DNA from: Epiperipatus broadwayi
Taxonomy: Eukaryota > Onychophora > Udeonychophora > Euonychophora > Peripatidae
Direction of reading: 5' to 3'
Length of the DNA: 64,000 bases
Assembly (NCBI GenBank): GCA_028023455.1
Contig: JAQFVV010006454.1
Location: 464,001 to 528,000, forward strand
The translations under genes and the position numbers were made by a program. Under the pieces are notes generated by a model. The model ran no database searches. It was not told where the DNA came from and saw only the letters and a program-made list of their open reading frames with translations. Shown here in pieces: positions 40,561 to 52,599 of the stretch. Numbering within the stretch: the first letter of the stretch is position 1; each line of letters starts with the position of its first letter.

Positions 40561-41591
40561 TCTTAAGTATACTTATTTAATAATAACCTGTATATTTATA
40601 CTTTACATTTGTCTTCAATATAATATTAAATTGTGCTTTCACACTTCCTTGTACATCAGAGTAACATATCAATAATATATGCCATTTGAGTTAAGGCAAT
40701 GCTCCTAATAGGTATGGACCACCGAAGAAGAAGATTAATATAAATGCCTCAAATTTTTAGACTTTTATATACAAAGAAACAAGGATAATCTGGATTATAG
40801 AATGATTGTTAAACCTTTAACATGCCAACATTCAGCAATCAATACAACCACATTTGCTCACTCCTATCTTGCACAAACTAGCAGGTTTTAAATGTTTTCT
40901 GTATAGAAACTTAAGATTATGTAAATTCAATGTGTATCTTAAGACCGACATTGAGATTTATATTAAAGACATGATAAAAGTAGTTTACAATTATAACATC
41001 TTGGTCAGAACACTCAATAAGTTCTATTACAAAATAAACACACTTGCTATTCTAATATCTATAATATAAACCATAAGAAAAGTATTTCCTTCATGTCTGG
41101 GATATATGTACTAACACATTCAACATCAGTTTTATACTTCTCCCAACTTAAATAAGCACATATAAACAACATAAGGGATTGGTTTCCTGAAGACTAGGCC
41201 CTTTAAATATTTTTTGGGACTGACTGCAGTGATTTTTCTTGCAATGCAGTTTATTATGGGGAATCATGCACTAATATTGCCAACCAGACTGATGCAACTT
41301 ATAAATCATATAAATCACTACAAGCATATAAAAATGGTCCTAGCGTTACATCAGGGTTCATCAAGTATGAAATAAATTATGGCCATACCTCTGACTTACA
41401 AAATGATAATGTAATGTGTTCTAAACACGATGACTAAAATAGAAAGATCAAAAAGGCATGGTTCATTACTAATGACTTCCATGAGTTTAACAAAAAAGAT
41501 TATTTATTGCTTTGTCCAAAAATTGGAACATGTAAATTTAAAATATGCATAACACCTGCAGTGCTAGTATTTTAAACTCACCATAAATTTC
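40561..41591 (+). pseudogene. Older Penelope-like copy, plus arm of head-to-head pair
   Basis: The plus strand gives KFLDFYIQRNKDNLDYRMIVKP (FLD motif) near 40,750, then an open piece at 40,854-41,069 with HKLAGFKCFLYRNLRLCKF (thumb region, aligning to HKLSGLKLFLFRNEKLCKY of the 13-kb copies) and IKDMIKVVYNYN. Next comes CNAVYYGES near 41,250 (GIY-YIG core, Gly retained) and KIKKAWFITNDFHEFNKK near 41,450. The ends mirror the minus arm: TAGTATTTTAAACTCACCAT (from 41,565) against its inverse at 39,532. The upstream part of the reverse transcriptase is unreadable. Confidence 0.7.
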
Positions 41592-41825
41592 AGCTGCTGA
41601 GATTGAAAGTTATAAATATGATGCAAGGCCAGAAGCATGTTCAGATATATATTGAAAATTTAAGATAAAATATTTTTTTACAAGCAGGTAAAATACTTAT
41701 GATAGAATTAGAATAAAATCTTGTTACAGCAAAAACTTTAATTACCTGCATTTGGAATCTATCATTGAATAACTAATCTTGCCACTCTGTCTGATACACT
41801 ATCAATCTTCTCCATGTTATATTTC

Positions 41826-41831
<6 letters not shown>
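41592..41831. other. Non-coding spacer
   Basis: Sequence after the PLE pair. Nothing recognised, and the junction motif of the other PLEs is not evident here. Confidence 0.4.

Positions 41832-41906
<75 letters not shown>
41832..41906. repeat. (TA)n microsatellite
   Basis: 75 bp of TA repeat. Confidence 0.97.
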
Positions 41907-41909
<3 letters not shown>

Positions 41910-44900
41910 AAGCTTCTTTTTCTAACATCACAAAGTCCAACAAACAGCTCTTCCAATTAATACAGTCTTTTTTTATTTGAATGTGATCTCTAGTTATAAA
42001 TACGTAATAAAATTTATCATTAAATGATATCCTGGATTGAAATAGATTTTTTTGGACCTTCTTCCTTTAGTTACTGACTGTTGCCTTGATTAGTGATCCT
42101 GGAAATAATGTTACTATTTATTTTGTCCATCATGTTTGTATGTGTCTACTAGAAGATTTATTCATGCACACATTCATTCTGACTTCAAGAAACATTATCT
42201 AATATTTCAATTGAGAACTGTCAGGCAACTGTAAAAAAAAAAAAAAAAAACCATGCGGTATTTTAATCTCAAACTCAGAGATAAAAAATCAGTAAATTTA
42301 TCACACTGGCTGAATTATGTTGAAGACAGTCCCCATTATATGAATTATCATATAGTACTAACTACTGCAACAAAAAGATTATATGGATGTTGCATTAGAA
42401 ATTTGTTTTCATCAGTTCCTCAAAGAGAAACTAAAGAATCTTTTTTCACTAACAGGATACTTCTTGCAGCCGTTTAACAAATATACTCAAATAAATCAAA
42501 AAATTGTCAATCCTTAAGCAAAATCCAGTCAAGCCAAATTATAAACTCATAATGTATTCATGGACACATGCAGCAGGGTTATCATAATTGCTTATAGCAA
42601 AAATAAATCACTTAATTCATAAAATGTAATAACTCAAATAATTAAAAAATGACTTATATTACAGAGCTACATTAACTGCCACAAAAAGCAAATAAAAATA
42701 ATTTGCAGTCAATTCTTTTCTTAAGTAATGTGAATGTAGATGGTGAACAATAAGTATATTCACTAATAGCAAATGATAATGTTGTTATATTAGAATGTAA
42801 TATTATTCATAATGTAAATGCATACACAACTCTGCATTTAATTCTCTTCATCATTCTATTAGTATTTAACTATAATTAACCAAAAGTGATACAATACCAG
42901 CAATGATGATGTTATCAATATACAGGATAATATTGTCTCTCAACTCCTTGGATAATATCAAATCCAAACATGTTAGAAACCTGACCAAGTGTATCAGGGC
43001 AAAGGCCTACATTTAAACACATAGATCTATTTCCAATTTCATAAATCAGTATACTTCCAGTTTTATGAATGCAGGGGGATGTGCCATTAAAGGGATATGA
43101 GGTTGAAGACTGTAAAAGTGAATTTGCTTTTAAATTTAACTTGCACCTCCTTAATGGCTTGTGGAATACCTCTTTCAGGTACTGTGAAGCATAATCTAAA
43201 TAACTTAATTTCCCTTTACTAATTCTAAAATGTTCCTGTATAAATACAAGTATTTTTCAATGATACCCCATTCAGTTATTTGTTGCAGTTATTTATTCAC
43301 TTTATTATAACATATAAATGAGAAAGAATATCTCTAACTCTGAAAATCAGTCTCCTTCTTGACATAGATGTAGTATGTTTATACCTGTATCATTCCAGAT
43401 TTATTACAAATTAGTGAAGAATGGTCCAGAAGAATTATTGTTAACTTTTTTTCATTTAAGAAAGTGGTAAGCAAAGTCTCCTCCTCTCAAATAGTATTTT
43501 TGTGTGTTTATGAAATGTTATATAGAGTTGACTTGTATGGAACTAAATTTCCCCATGTTGAGAAAAAAAAATTTCAGCATTTAATTTGAATTAGCCCTTT
43601 TGGTAATCAAGTATACACTTATGTCAGTAAAAAAAGTTGGATCCAAAAATTGTAGTTTGGATCTATCTGTAAATCAGTAAGAAGATATAACCAAATACAC
43701 ATGACTTTATTTATGAGTTTATCAAAGTAGTATGTGCCCCTGAAGTGACAAAGCTGAATCATCATCAGTGGACCTTGTGTTTCAGAATCTATATTCAATG
43801 CAGAACGTAAAATTATTATAAATATTTATGGAATACTGGTAAATAATAGAAAAATTCAAGTTAGTCACCAAATCTCTAAATTAGTAGAATATAATAATAA
43901 AAAAATGAAATTCTCACAACTATATCTTACAACCATAGTTAAAAAAAGGGGAAAAAGAAAAACTAAATATTCTACCAAGAAATGTCCATTCACATTAAGA
44001 AAAATTTGACTTTATAGTATTTAAATTAAATTTAAATATTGCTAAAAGTTAAGCCTGTTAAAAATCACTTGTCATTGTTATATAGATTATGAAAAGACAC
44101 ATGATTTTATAGCATATATGTATCGATTAAAATTTTGAAACCTTGTAATGTATATGCATAGGATATCTCAATTCAGATACAATGATTAGTAGTCATTGTA
44201 ACAGTAAGAATGCAAACAGTTTTCATTGTGAATAATAAGAGATTTTAGTTTTTTTAAATATTTTGAGTTTATTTTTACTGAGAGTATTTTGTAGAATAAA
44301 ATATTAAGAATTTTGGAGAGTTTTTTTTTTTTAATGAGTGTTTTCACAAATGATGTTTCTGATTTTCAGTATATCTAATAAAAAGTATTAGACATGAACA
44401 ACATGAAGATATTTTTAAAAAAAAAACACCTATTGAAAGATAATGGAAGCTTGTTCAGAAGTTTTCTATAACCAAAGGCAAAATATAAGGCATTTGTCAC
44501 TAGGTACTAAGCCCATTAATATAAGTTTTATTTTTTGCGTCCTTATATTTCCGTCAATAACTTTGGACTCATTTACTGACCAATAGCAAATAGTTAGATA
44601 GAGTGATTACTGATCAATAATTTTAAAAAATAATATTCTAATTAAAATTTTAAAAATCCCAAGTTTATTCAAACAGCATTCTGTCTCCATTCAATATTCT
44701 AAAGACAAATTCTGAAAATAAGCGACTTTGGAATTCAATATTCATAAACCATTGTTCCTGATTGTTACTTCTGCAGCTTGAATTTTTTATCTCTCTGAGA
44801 AGTAAACCAGTAGATTATTTATTTTAATAGTTTTTAAAACAAACAAAAATTGATACTACTGAATTAAATTTTATTGATGTCTTTTTTAAGAATTAATTAA

Positions 44901-45010
44901 AGGTTAAAATGTAGATACGCTTATATTCATAAAAAGGGAAAATAATTTGCAATGTGGTTTCCTAAATGTTTGTGATGTATTTCAATTATGTTTATATATT
45001 GGATTACGTC
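41907..45010. other. Mostly non-coding stretch, possible very old coding relics
   Basis: A poly-A run at about 42,233-42,250 precedes a 74-codon frame (42,253-42,477) that resembles nothing I know. At 42,895-42,945 the minus strand reads IILYIDNIIIAG, like a reverse transcriptase motif C, without supporting neighbours. The rest shows no gene. Confidence 0.3.
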
Positions 45011-45014
45011 CACC

Positions 45015-45345
45015 ATCTAATATTAAGTATTGAATATTTTCAGAAAAATTTTACTTTATTTAAATTTCTCAATTTCATAAAATGTTAGTAATATTACACA
45101 GGTTAGTATATGGATACATTGTGGTATTAATCTCTTCTCTTTTATATGTATTGCTGAGCTGGCTAGTGACAGTTGTATCATGGGAATGGAGCCCAAAGCC
45201 TTAGATTTTTAATATTGAATTTTTAAGCTAACATTCTAACCAACTAACCCTCTAGCAAGATGGCTGAGTTGGTCAGAGTGTTAAATAAAGTTCAATTTTT
45301 TAAATACATTCAATACTTAATATTAAATGGTGGAAATAGTTAACT
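45015..45345. mobile_element. Foldback element, family F3, with nested insert
   Basis: Inverted ends: ATTAAGTATTGAATATTTTC (from about 45,020) against its inverse near 45,310-45,330, with GAAAAATTTTACTTTATTT beside it. The tRNA-like sequence listed next lies between the arms. Confidence 0.6.
45165..45260 (-). repeat. tRNA-derived SINE-like insert
   Basis: Minus strand: an A-box-like GGTTAGTTGGTTAGAATGTT (45,231-45,250) and a B-box-like GGGCTCCATTCCCA (45,181-45,194) about 40 bp apart, in the order of a tRNA gene, but without a foldable cloverleaf. A second A-box-like word on the plus strand (GGCTGAGTTGGTCAGAG, about 45,263) may mark another fragment. Not a functional tRNA. Confidence 0.4.
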
Positions 45346-45530
45346 TTATAAATACAAATAAATTGCAATTTTAATGGATTCTAAGAATTTTTAACTGGCC
45401 AAAAATAAATCATATATAAGTCAAATAAATGACATGTGATTTATATTTTTTTGTTGAAATTGTTTAAATAAATAACTTTCTAGGCATTCTTTGTTAAAAT
45501 TGTATAACTTTATAGGCCACTTTCTAGGCC

Positions 45531-45630
45531 GCAAGCATTGTTAGTCAAGAGATCAGGGCAACCGCCTTGTAAGCAAGCAGTTAGTTGCAGACGGTTGTTG
45601 TGGGTCGCCTCCCGGCCGATGCATAAAAAG
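45531..45630 (+). repeat. tRNA-derived SINE-like sequence
   Basis: A-box-like TTAGTCAAGAG at 45,541, CTTGTAA (a Thr-type anticodon loop) at about 45,566, and a B-box-like GGGTCGCCTCCC at about 45,602, followed by an A-rich tail. G+C is much higher than in the flanks. An insertion separates anticodon and T arms, so it cannot be a working tRNA. Confidence 0.45.
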
Positions 45631-46299
45631 TAATGAAATAAAATGGAAAAAAATATTTTAATTTATAGAATTTTTAATATAGTTAAAATAATTTTGAAAT
45701 GGTTGTTCTAAACTTTAACCAATGAGAGTATAAAATTTGAAATATTAAGTTACTTAGACTATAGATGCATTATAAGTAATTCATAAAATATATATGCTTT
45801 TTTTTTCATATTAACTATTTTCAATGTTTTTCATACTTTAAAAATATCAGCACCATCTAGAGTTTTTTTCAGCTTAAACATTACAAAAAAAAGTTATTTT
45901 TTCTATGTTAGTACCATTTATTATAAACTTCAGTAAACAAAGATTACTATATAGTTGTGCAATTTGTTCCCTCCAAATAGCTGAAGTAATTACAATTGTA
46001 ATAAATATTTTTGACTTTCATTCATTTCAATAAATTGCTTGTTAAAGATGTTTAATAAATATTTTATCTGCTGTTAAAAATAATTTGTTTTAATTACTAA
46101 TTTTGTTTAGTATTAAACCGCTTATTTCATAATTATTAAAATGATATGTCAAGATAAAAATATTGTTTTAAGTCTTGATGATTCACATATATTTGCAAAA
46201 TAAAATTGTTTATAAAACGTTTTACACATATTTACATAATATTAATGTAATATGTAATAATTCCCATACTGATTTTAATGTATTAAACCAGTAAACTTC
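45631..46299. other. Non-coding stretch
   Basis: A/T-rich, no feature supported. Confidence 0.5.
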
Positions 46300-46535
46300 A
46301 CATGATCACCATTCTTTATGCTTACATAAGCTGCTTATGTAGATCCTAAAAACTAGATGCAGTGCTCTCAGATTCAAGGCTCCTCACTGATGAAAACCAT
46401 GTGAAACTAGCCTGGTGATATTGGATGAGTAGGCATTAGATGGGGATTTTGTGCACAAACATTCTTGCATCCATTGATTACTCTGACTTGCACTGAATGG
46501 CACTACTGTATGAAGAGTTTATCCTCTGGGATTTT
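46300..46535. mobile_element. Foldback family F2 copy
   Basis: Shares CAGTGCTCTCAGAT, AAGGCTCCTCACTGATGA, ATATTGGATGAGTAGGCA and GGCACTACT with the inverse of 61,000-61,250, and GATCACCATTCTTTATGCTT with the inverse of 12,060-12,100. It lacks the long inverted ends of the 61-kb copy. Confidence 0.7.
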
Positions 46536-47560
46536 AATGTTCAGAAAAAAGTCAGATGATTGTTAAGACACAATGATGATGTGAAGATACAACCTATTTT
46601 TTTCTTAAATAATTATCTCATGCTAATAATTATTACTTTTGAAGTAAAATATATAATTTTTTTACTTAAAAAAAAATAAAGTAAAATAATTTTATTTAGC
46701 TTTGTGTAAATTTAATATTTCTTATTTTATGTAATATTTTTCGCTGTCTTATTTAGAGTTAAAAACTTTTCCCCATGTCATAAATATGTGTAACATGTTC
46801 TTATTTTAATTTCAATTATATGGCTCACAGTTAACTAACTAACTTTGCTACTAATTTTCTAGTAAGTAAAGATCCAAAGTACCTCATTGGTTAAACAAAT
46901 GATTATTAATGAGTTAACTGTAAATTCAATAAAATGAAAATGTAATGTTATTTTATTTACACTTTTGAGCAAACAGACACTATTCTTTATAATCATTGAA
47001 CACTTACTTTTATGTGTTTCAGTCAGATTAATTCTAATTTTGTTAGGATAACTTTTCTTTTTAATTACCTTAAATTTATTGAAAAAATTTTAAATTCTAA
47101 AAAAATAAAATTATATTAAAAAAATTAGTGAAAATTAATATCACTTCTGTATTACCAAAACAAAAACAAAAAAAACGTTTTTTTTAAAAAAATCAATTAC
47201 TCCGTTTTGTGCGCTTAAAAAATAAATTGATATTTTGATTGTTTGATAAAGAAATTAAAAGTAAAATAAATGTATATACGTCTCAGTTTTTGATTATTTA
47301 AATAAAATGTTTCATTTTTTATATCTCCCAACAGTATTTAAAATTGATAAATGTAAAAAAAAAAAATGATCCAAGTGCTCACATCTTTCACATTTTTCAT
47401 ATTTGCAAAATATTTTATTTATTTTTGAATTGCTTGTAACAACCTTTTTCTACCCAATATTATAGTTACTGTCTAGAACATTTGCTAATAATTTTATCAC
47501 AATTTTCAATTGGGAGCTTAATCTAAAGAACTATATATTGGTGATATTTATATATTGAAA
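46536..47560. other. Non-coding stretch
   Basis: A/T-rich with homopolymer runs, no feature supported. Confidence 0.5.
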
Positions 47561-47564
47561 TATT

Positions 47565-47660
47565 TACATAATCTAATATAAGTATTAAATATCTTTAAAA
47601 AATTTTAACTTTATTTAAATATTTCAATTATATTCAACTGTTAATAATATAAATAATCCA
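47565..47660. mobile_element. Fragment of foldback family F3
   Basis: AAGTATTAAATATCTTTAAA, AACTTTATTTAAATATTTCAA and TTCAACTGTTAATAATA follow the arm of 31,539-31,610. Only one arm is present. Confidence 0.55.
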
Positions 47661-47766
47661 GTATATAAACCAATTAAAATACCATCATCAGAAACTTTCT
47701 GAAGAACTATTAGTTTATTATGAAAATTACTTTATTTTAAAAGGATATTTGATATTAAACATATGT

Positions 47767-47909
47767 AAATAAGATATTTATTTTATATAATGCTATGTTG
47801 TATTCATTTATAGTTAAGATTCACAAAGCACATGTACATTATCTTAATGGCTAATTATTAATATTACAGTTGATACAACATAGCACTATATAAAATAAAT
47901 ATCTTATTT
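47767..47909. repeat. Inverted repeat, 36-bp arms
   Basis: 47,767-47,802 and 47,874-47,909 are inverse copies with one mismatch, around a 71-bp loop. Confidence 0.85.
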
Positions 47910-48726
47910 AGATATCATTAAATGTTATAGCTGACTGTTGCATGATTTCATTTCTAGACAGTTGTACTTCCTGTGACCTTAAATTCTATGGTAATGTTAC
48001 ACTGAAGAACTTTTTTTTTATTTTTAAATTAAAATATTTCTGTAAAATATAAATGTAATAATATATATATATCATATCTAATAATTAGTACTCAATTACA
48101 ATCCAAAAATAATTATAAACTTTCCAAAAAATCAAGTTTTTAGACCATCACAATATTTTCTCAAAGCAATCTCGCAAAGTTCAAGATTGCCTTATATACA
48201 ATGATGAGCATCAACATGTAGTTTCAGATACTTTGAAATTCCCACTTATTCAATTATTCTGACATGTGATTTTTTCGAAATTAAAATATTAGAAGAATAT
48301 GTATGTAAATTTTAAAGCTGTAAAAAAATGATAGCAAAATGTCTCAGTAGATGTCGAAAATGCATATTTAATACCTAGATTGCTTAAACATGTGTCTGTA
48401 GGTTGAATAAATGGATTGGTGAAACTTTTAAAAAAAGTGATGATCTACTAATATTTTGATGAAATATTATTATTGACTTTATTCAGAGATAATTTGAATT
48501 TTTATACTAAAATGCAATTACAGTGCCAGAACTGAAAGATAAATTTAATCAGAGCAGTTTAAATATAATAAACAAATAAGCCTAGAGACACTAATGTTTT
48601 ATATAATATTAAACAAAAAAATTATGCATAAAAGCCTAATGCTTTTGATCTAAATCCTTATCAAAGCAATAAACTATATAGAAAAACTAATAGATAAACA
48701 TTTAAATAGCTATTATGTAGACCATG

Positions 48727-48972
48727 GTGAACTAATATGAAAACTAGTCAATTTAAAATTTACTGCATAATGAATTTTTTTGATTACATAAGATTCTTTA
48801 ATTTTATGCTTTCTATATTGTGTTCCATGCATTTCATGCATCATTGTTTGACTCTTGAGATATTAATGCATGAAACAAAGGATAATAAGCATAAAATTAA
48901 AGAATTTTATGTAATCAAAAATATTCTGTATGAGGTAAATTCTAAATGGACTAGTTTTCATATTAGTTCATC
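48727..48972. mobile_element. Foldback element
   Basis: Arms 48,727-48,812 and 48,886-48,972 are imperfect inverse copies sharing GAACTAATATGAAAACTAGT, TTGATTACATAA and TTCTTTAATTTTATGCTT. The central loop has TTAATGCATGAAA and similar words. The open frame across it is a by-product. Confidence 0.75.
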
Positions 48973-49334
48973 CTGGTCTATATACAAACCATTTTGACAT
49001 TTATCGTTTAGTGTTCCTATACAGGTCAGAAGTTCTAGGTATTTATGTATTTTTTTTTGTTTAACATTATTTAAAATATTAGTGCCTCTGTCAGTAAACA
49101 ATAAATGTGTTGTTTTTATTATTATCAGATCAATTTCTAGTTAAGTAAAGTTTTTTTCTACAAAATAAAAATAATGATGTCAGTTTTAATTTTAATATTC
49201 TAAAAATTATGTATAAGAAAAAAAAATATTTTTGAAAGTAAGAAACTGGATAAACATTGGATGTGTATATTGAAGATTTGTATAAAGAAAAAGAAATAAT
49301 AAATATAAATATAAGAGATTATATAGATTATGAT

Positions 49335-49618
49335 GCATGTTGCGAGTAACAAGAAGAGATCGAAAATGCAATATAAGGGTAAGAGAATAAACAGGTGTTA
49401 CTGACCTTATTAAAAAATTAAAAGATTGAAGTGGAGTTTGGCTGAACATATTGCCAGAAGAGATGATAATAGATAGAAATGTTAGATGGATGGATGAAAT
49501 AAGAAATTGTGCAGGGGTGATGTGGAGAAGAGAAGCTAAAGATTGGAGAAGATGGATTGAACTTGGAGAGACCTTCATCCTGCAGTGGATTGATAATGAT
49601 GATGATGATGATGATGAT
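49335..49618 (+). pseudogene. LINE 3' end with (TGA)n tail
   Basis: The plus strand in broken frames reads VTDLIKKLK, KWSLAEHIARRDDNR and then RWMDEIRNCAGVMWRREAKD, WRRWIELGETFILQW. This is the conserved end of a LINE reverse transcriptase protein (K-W-x-W-A-G-H-I-A-R ... R-W-x-D-D-I ... W-x-x-L-x-E-x-x-x-Q-Q-W). A pure TGA repeat follows (49,594-49,618). It is the same family as 17,430-17,650 and 5'-truncated. Confidence 0.8.
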
Positions 49619-49629
49619 AGAGAATGAAA

Positions 49630-51035
49630 ATATGGCTAATGATAAAGAGAAAACATTTGCAATAACATTAGAAGAATTTAATTATATCATTATTAAGATA
49701 AAAGGTAAGAAGATATCTGTTATAGATGATATTCTAATTAAGATTTTTAAAAATGTAGTAATGTTATTAAAAATATATTATTTGATGTTATAACAGGTTG
49801 TTGTAAAAAAGATATGATACCTTCTCAATTTATGACTACTGAAGTGCTGACTTTACCCCCAAAAAATAATGTTGTGCTTGCACAAATTATTGAAGAATAG
49901 AAAAATAGATGAGAATGTGTGAATGAATTTTAACATGGTTTTATAACTGGGTGAGGAACTAAAGAACTAATAATACCATTAACAATAATGTTGCAAAGAA
50001 TATTGGAATTGATTAGGAAGTCATGTGAGAGTTTTATTGTCCTAGAAAAGGCTTTTGACAAAGTAGATTGAAGTTGTCAAAATGATAAAGAATATAGTCC
50101 TTTATTGTTGAAATAAATGACTAATTTTAAATTTATATACATGTCAAAATACAAAAATAATTAGAAATAGTTACAAAACTAAAGTTAATATAAGAATAAG
50201 TGTAAGGAACGGTTTTCCATTATTATCATGTTTATTGAATTTATTTGTTGAGAACATAATAAGAGTTTTTAAAAAGGAAATTAAAAGACTTAAAATTAAT
50301 GGTAAGCATACTTATTATATTCATTATACTTGTTATGCAGATGATGTAGTATTATTTGCATACTTAGAAAAAGAAATGAATAAAATGTCTTTGACATTGA
50401 ATATGCTTATAGAATATTTTAAATTAAAGATAAATGTTAATAATACAAAGGTGATAATGATAAACAGAAACAAGGTTTAAAAACTGAATGATGTAGCACA
50501 AATAAGATATATATTTAGAACAAGTTATGGAATTCTGTTATCTGGGAAGTAAGCTTTGTGATGACAATAGTCGTCTTGTTGAAATTTAAAGAAGAATAAC
50601 ATTAACAAGCTATGCTTTTTAAACTTAAAAAAACTCTACTACTAAATAAAAATATTAAGACAAAAATAGAATTAAATTTATAAAACCTTTTTTTTTTAAT
50701 ATATTGACTTATGGCTGTAAAATATAATTCAGGAAAAAAAAAGAATAGAAGGAATAAAAATGTGACATTGCAGAAGACTAAGTAGAATAGGTTGGATAGA
50801 AAAGATTAATTATCAATATTAATAGAACTTGAAATAAAAAGAAAACTGATGAATATGATAAAAGTGAGACAATTTAAGTTTATGTATCATATTTAAGACA
50901 TAATAGATTTTCACAAAATAAATTGGAAGACAAAATTGAATATGTATATATGAAACAAATTGCTGAAAATAAAAATATGTGACTGCAACTATCAAGATAT
51001 TGCCTTTAAAAGTTGATGATGATAATAAAAATCAT
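49630..51035 (+). pseudogene. LINE reverse transcriptase relic, nearly full RT length
   Basis: It starts directly after the TGA tail of the previous LINE. In broken frames: ITLEEFNYIIIKIKGKK..VIDDI (RT start, 49,660-49,740), PSQF..TEVLTLPPK, F.HGFITG.GTKELI, SFIVLEKAFDKVD (motif A, about 50,030-50,070), an open piece at 50,235-50,480 with CYADDVVLFAYLEKEMN (motif C) and KLKINVNNTKVIMI. The C-terminal part follows (RRLSRIGWIEKIN, VRQFKFMYHI) and it ends at another TGATGATGATAA tail (about 51,014-51,030). The order suggests an RTE-like or craTA-like LINE, but the clade is uncertain. Several stops and frameshifts. Confidence 0.8.
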
Positions 51036-51249
51036 ATAATTTTCTGAACAATATGCTGTAATATTAATTGATTTTGACATTTTTTAATTTGAGAATATCT
51101 TATTAATATATAAAAAAGTTTAGTCATACGATTAATATTAGGAAAAAGTTTCCTTTCATTAAGATTACTTTCAAAATCAAATTCATTCACATTTAGGACA
51201 ATTACAATACATGGATATTTTTAAATTTATGACTATGTTTCAAAACAAC

Positions 51250-51620
51250 TTTATTAAGTCACTAAAGTACGGTCCACCTGTGCAGGGGCCATATTCTGTC
51301 ACCTGCAACAATGGGCAACAGAGGCTACAATGATACATTTATTTTCTACAACTGGGTGGTGGCTCAAAGCAATACAACCACCTTGTCCAATAGATTAAAT
51401 ATTATAGGTATCTGAAAAATAAAAATACATTCGGAGTACTAACATCTAAAAAAAAACACCAAAAAAACAGGTTCATGAATTATCACAGATTAAATGTCAG
51501 TCAATCAAGGGGATGTGATGTCCATTCGAGGCAATGTCTATGTGGGACAATCAACTCTTAACCTGCCTGGCATGTCCCCAGGCCATCCTCCAGACTCCAT
51601 CTATGACCCACAGTAAAAAA
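51250..51620. other. G+C-richer island, unidentified
   Basis: Two richer patches (51,265-51,390 and 51,510-51,610) contain words such as GTGCAGGGGCCATATTCTGT and CCTGGCATGTCCCCAGGCCA (the latter partly palindromic). No open frame spans them. Possibly an unknown repeat. Confidence 0.3.
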
Positions 51621-52396
51621 AATTAAGTTAATTTTCTCTTCAAAGTAGCATAAAGTTCTAATGTATTGTTATTGTTCATGTTTTTTTTTTCTTTTCTTTC
51701 CATACATTCTTTCCAAAATTTTAACATGACATCAAAATATTTGATGATCCCATTTGTGTTGCTTTTAATATATTTATAAACATATTAAATATCATTTGTT
51801 TAAGTTAATATTTCTTCCAAAATTCCTTAATGTAACATATGTTTATAGAAATATATATTATATCTCTAAAAAGCACAATAGGATGATCTTAAAATAAATA
51901 GTATAACATAATATCTTAAATATACATCCAGCTAATACTGTTATCTTAATTCATAATTTTATAAAATTTATTTTATAATCTAAAAAAGTAAAAAGGGGTG
52001 AAGGGATAATAAAAATAACTAAATCATTGTCTCTATTCGGACAGAATAGTTTTATCTAATTCATTTTTAGTTTGCTTAAACATCTTCACTTTTTTTTAAA
52101 AAAAATTTAATTGCCTATTGTAGATTTTTTAAAAACGTTTATGTAGATATATCTTTATTATGTATATAGTTTCTTATATATGTTCAATGATGTTTTATCT
52201 AGATTCTGTGTTTCATTCAAGAATATCGGCAAAATCAGTTTCAATGAGTCCGTCTGTCGAAGATGGCACTGTAATTCTGTCAATATTTTGATTCTATATT
52301 GATATTAACAACAGGACTAATATAAAGGACGTATATACATCTTTTATCTATAAATATTTTTGCTTTAATATAAACAAAAAGAAAGGCAGAATTACA
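51621..52396. other. Non-coding stretch
   Basis: A/T-rich, no feature supported. Confidence 0.5.
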
Positions 52397-52553
52397 TTAA
52401 TACATATAATTGATAAATAGATGTACATATATATCTTAAATTCTCTGGTACAACTATTTAATATAAAGAGATTACTAAGATATTTATATTAAATAGTTGT
52501 ACCAGAGAATTTAAGATATATATGTACATCTATTTATCAATTATATGTATTAA
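52397..52553. repeat. Perfect palindrome, 71-bp arms
   Basis: 52,397-52,467 is the exact inverse of 52,483-52,553 with a 15-bp loop. The loop with its left flank (AATATAAAGAGATTACTAAG) reappears in near-identical form just after the right arm (52,555-52,574). This suits a replication template switch rather than transposition. Confidence 0.95.
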
Positions 52554-52599
52554 TAATATAAAGAGATTTCTAAGGTATTACTAAAAAAAAAAGACATTA

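Noticed and set aside
42253-42477. 74-codon plus-strand frame after a poly-A run
   Set aside because: No recognisable family and no supporting context.
42895-42945. Minus-strand IILYIDNIIIAG, like a reverse transcriptase motif C
   Set aside because: No neighbouring RT motifs in the right order could be read, so this may be chance in A/T-rich DNA.
45531-45630. Functional tRNA-Thr gene
   Set aside because: The anticodon-like loop and boxes are present, but the arms do not pair and there is an insertion before the T arm.
48737-48997. Frame containing NKHKIKE, similar to the PLE C-terminal word
   Set aside because: It lies inside a foldback whose arms explain the sequence, and no other PLE motif accompanies it.
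49207-49578. 123-codon minus-strand frame
   Set aside because: Antisense of the LINE C-terminus at 49,335-49,618; no family motif in this direction.
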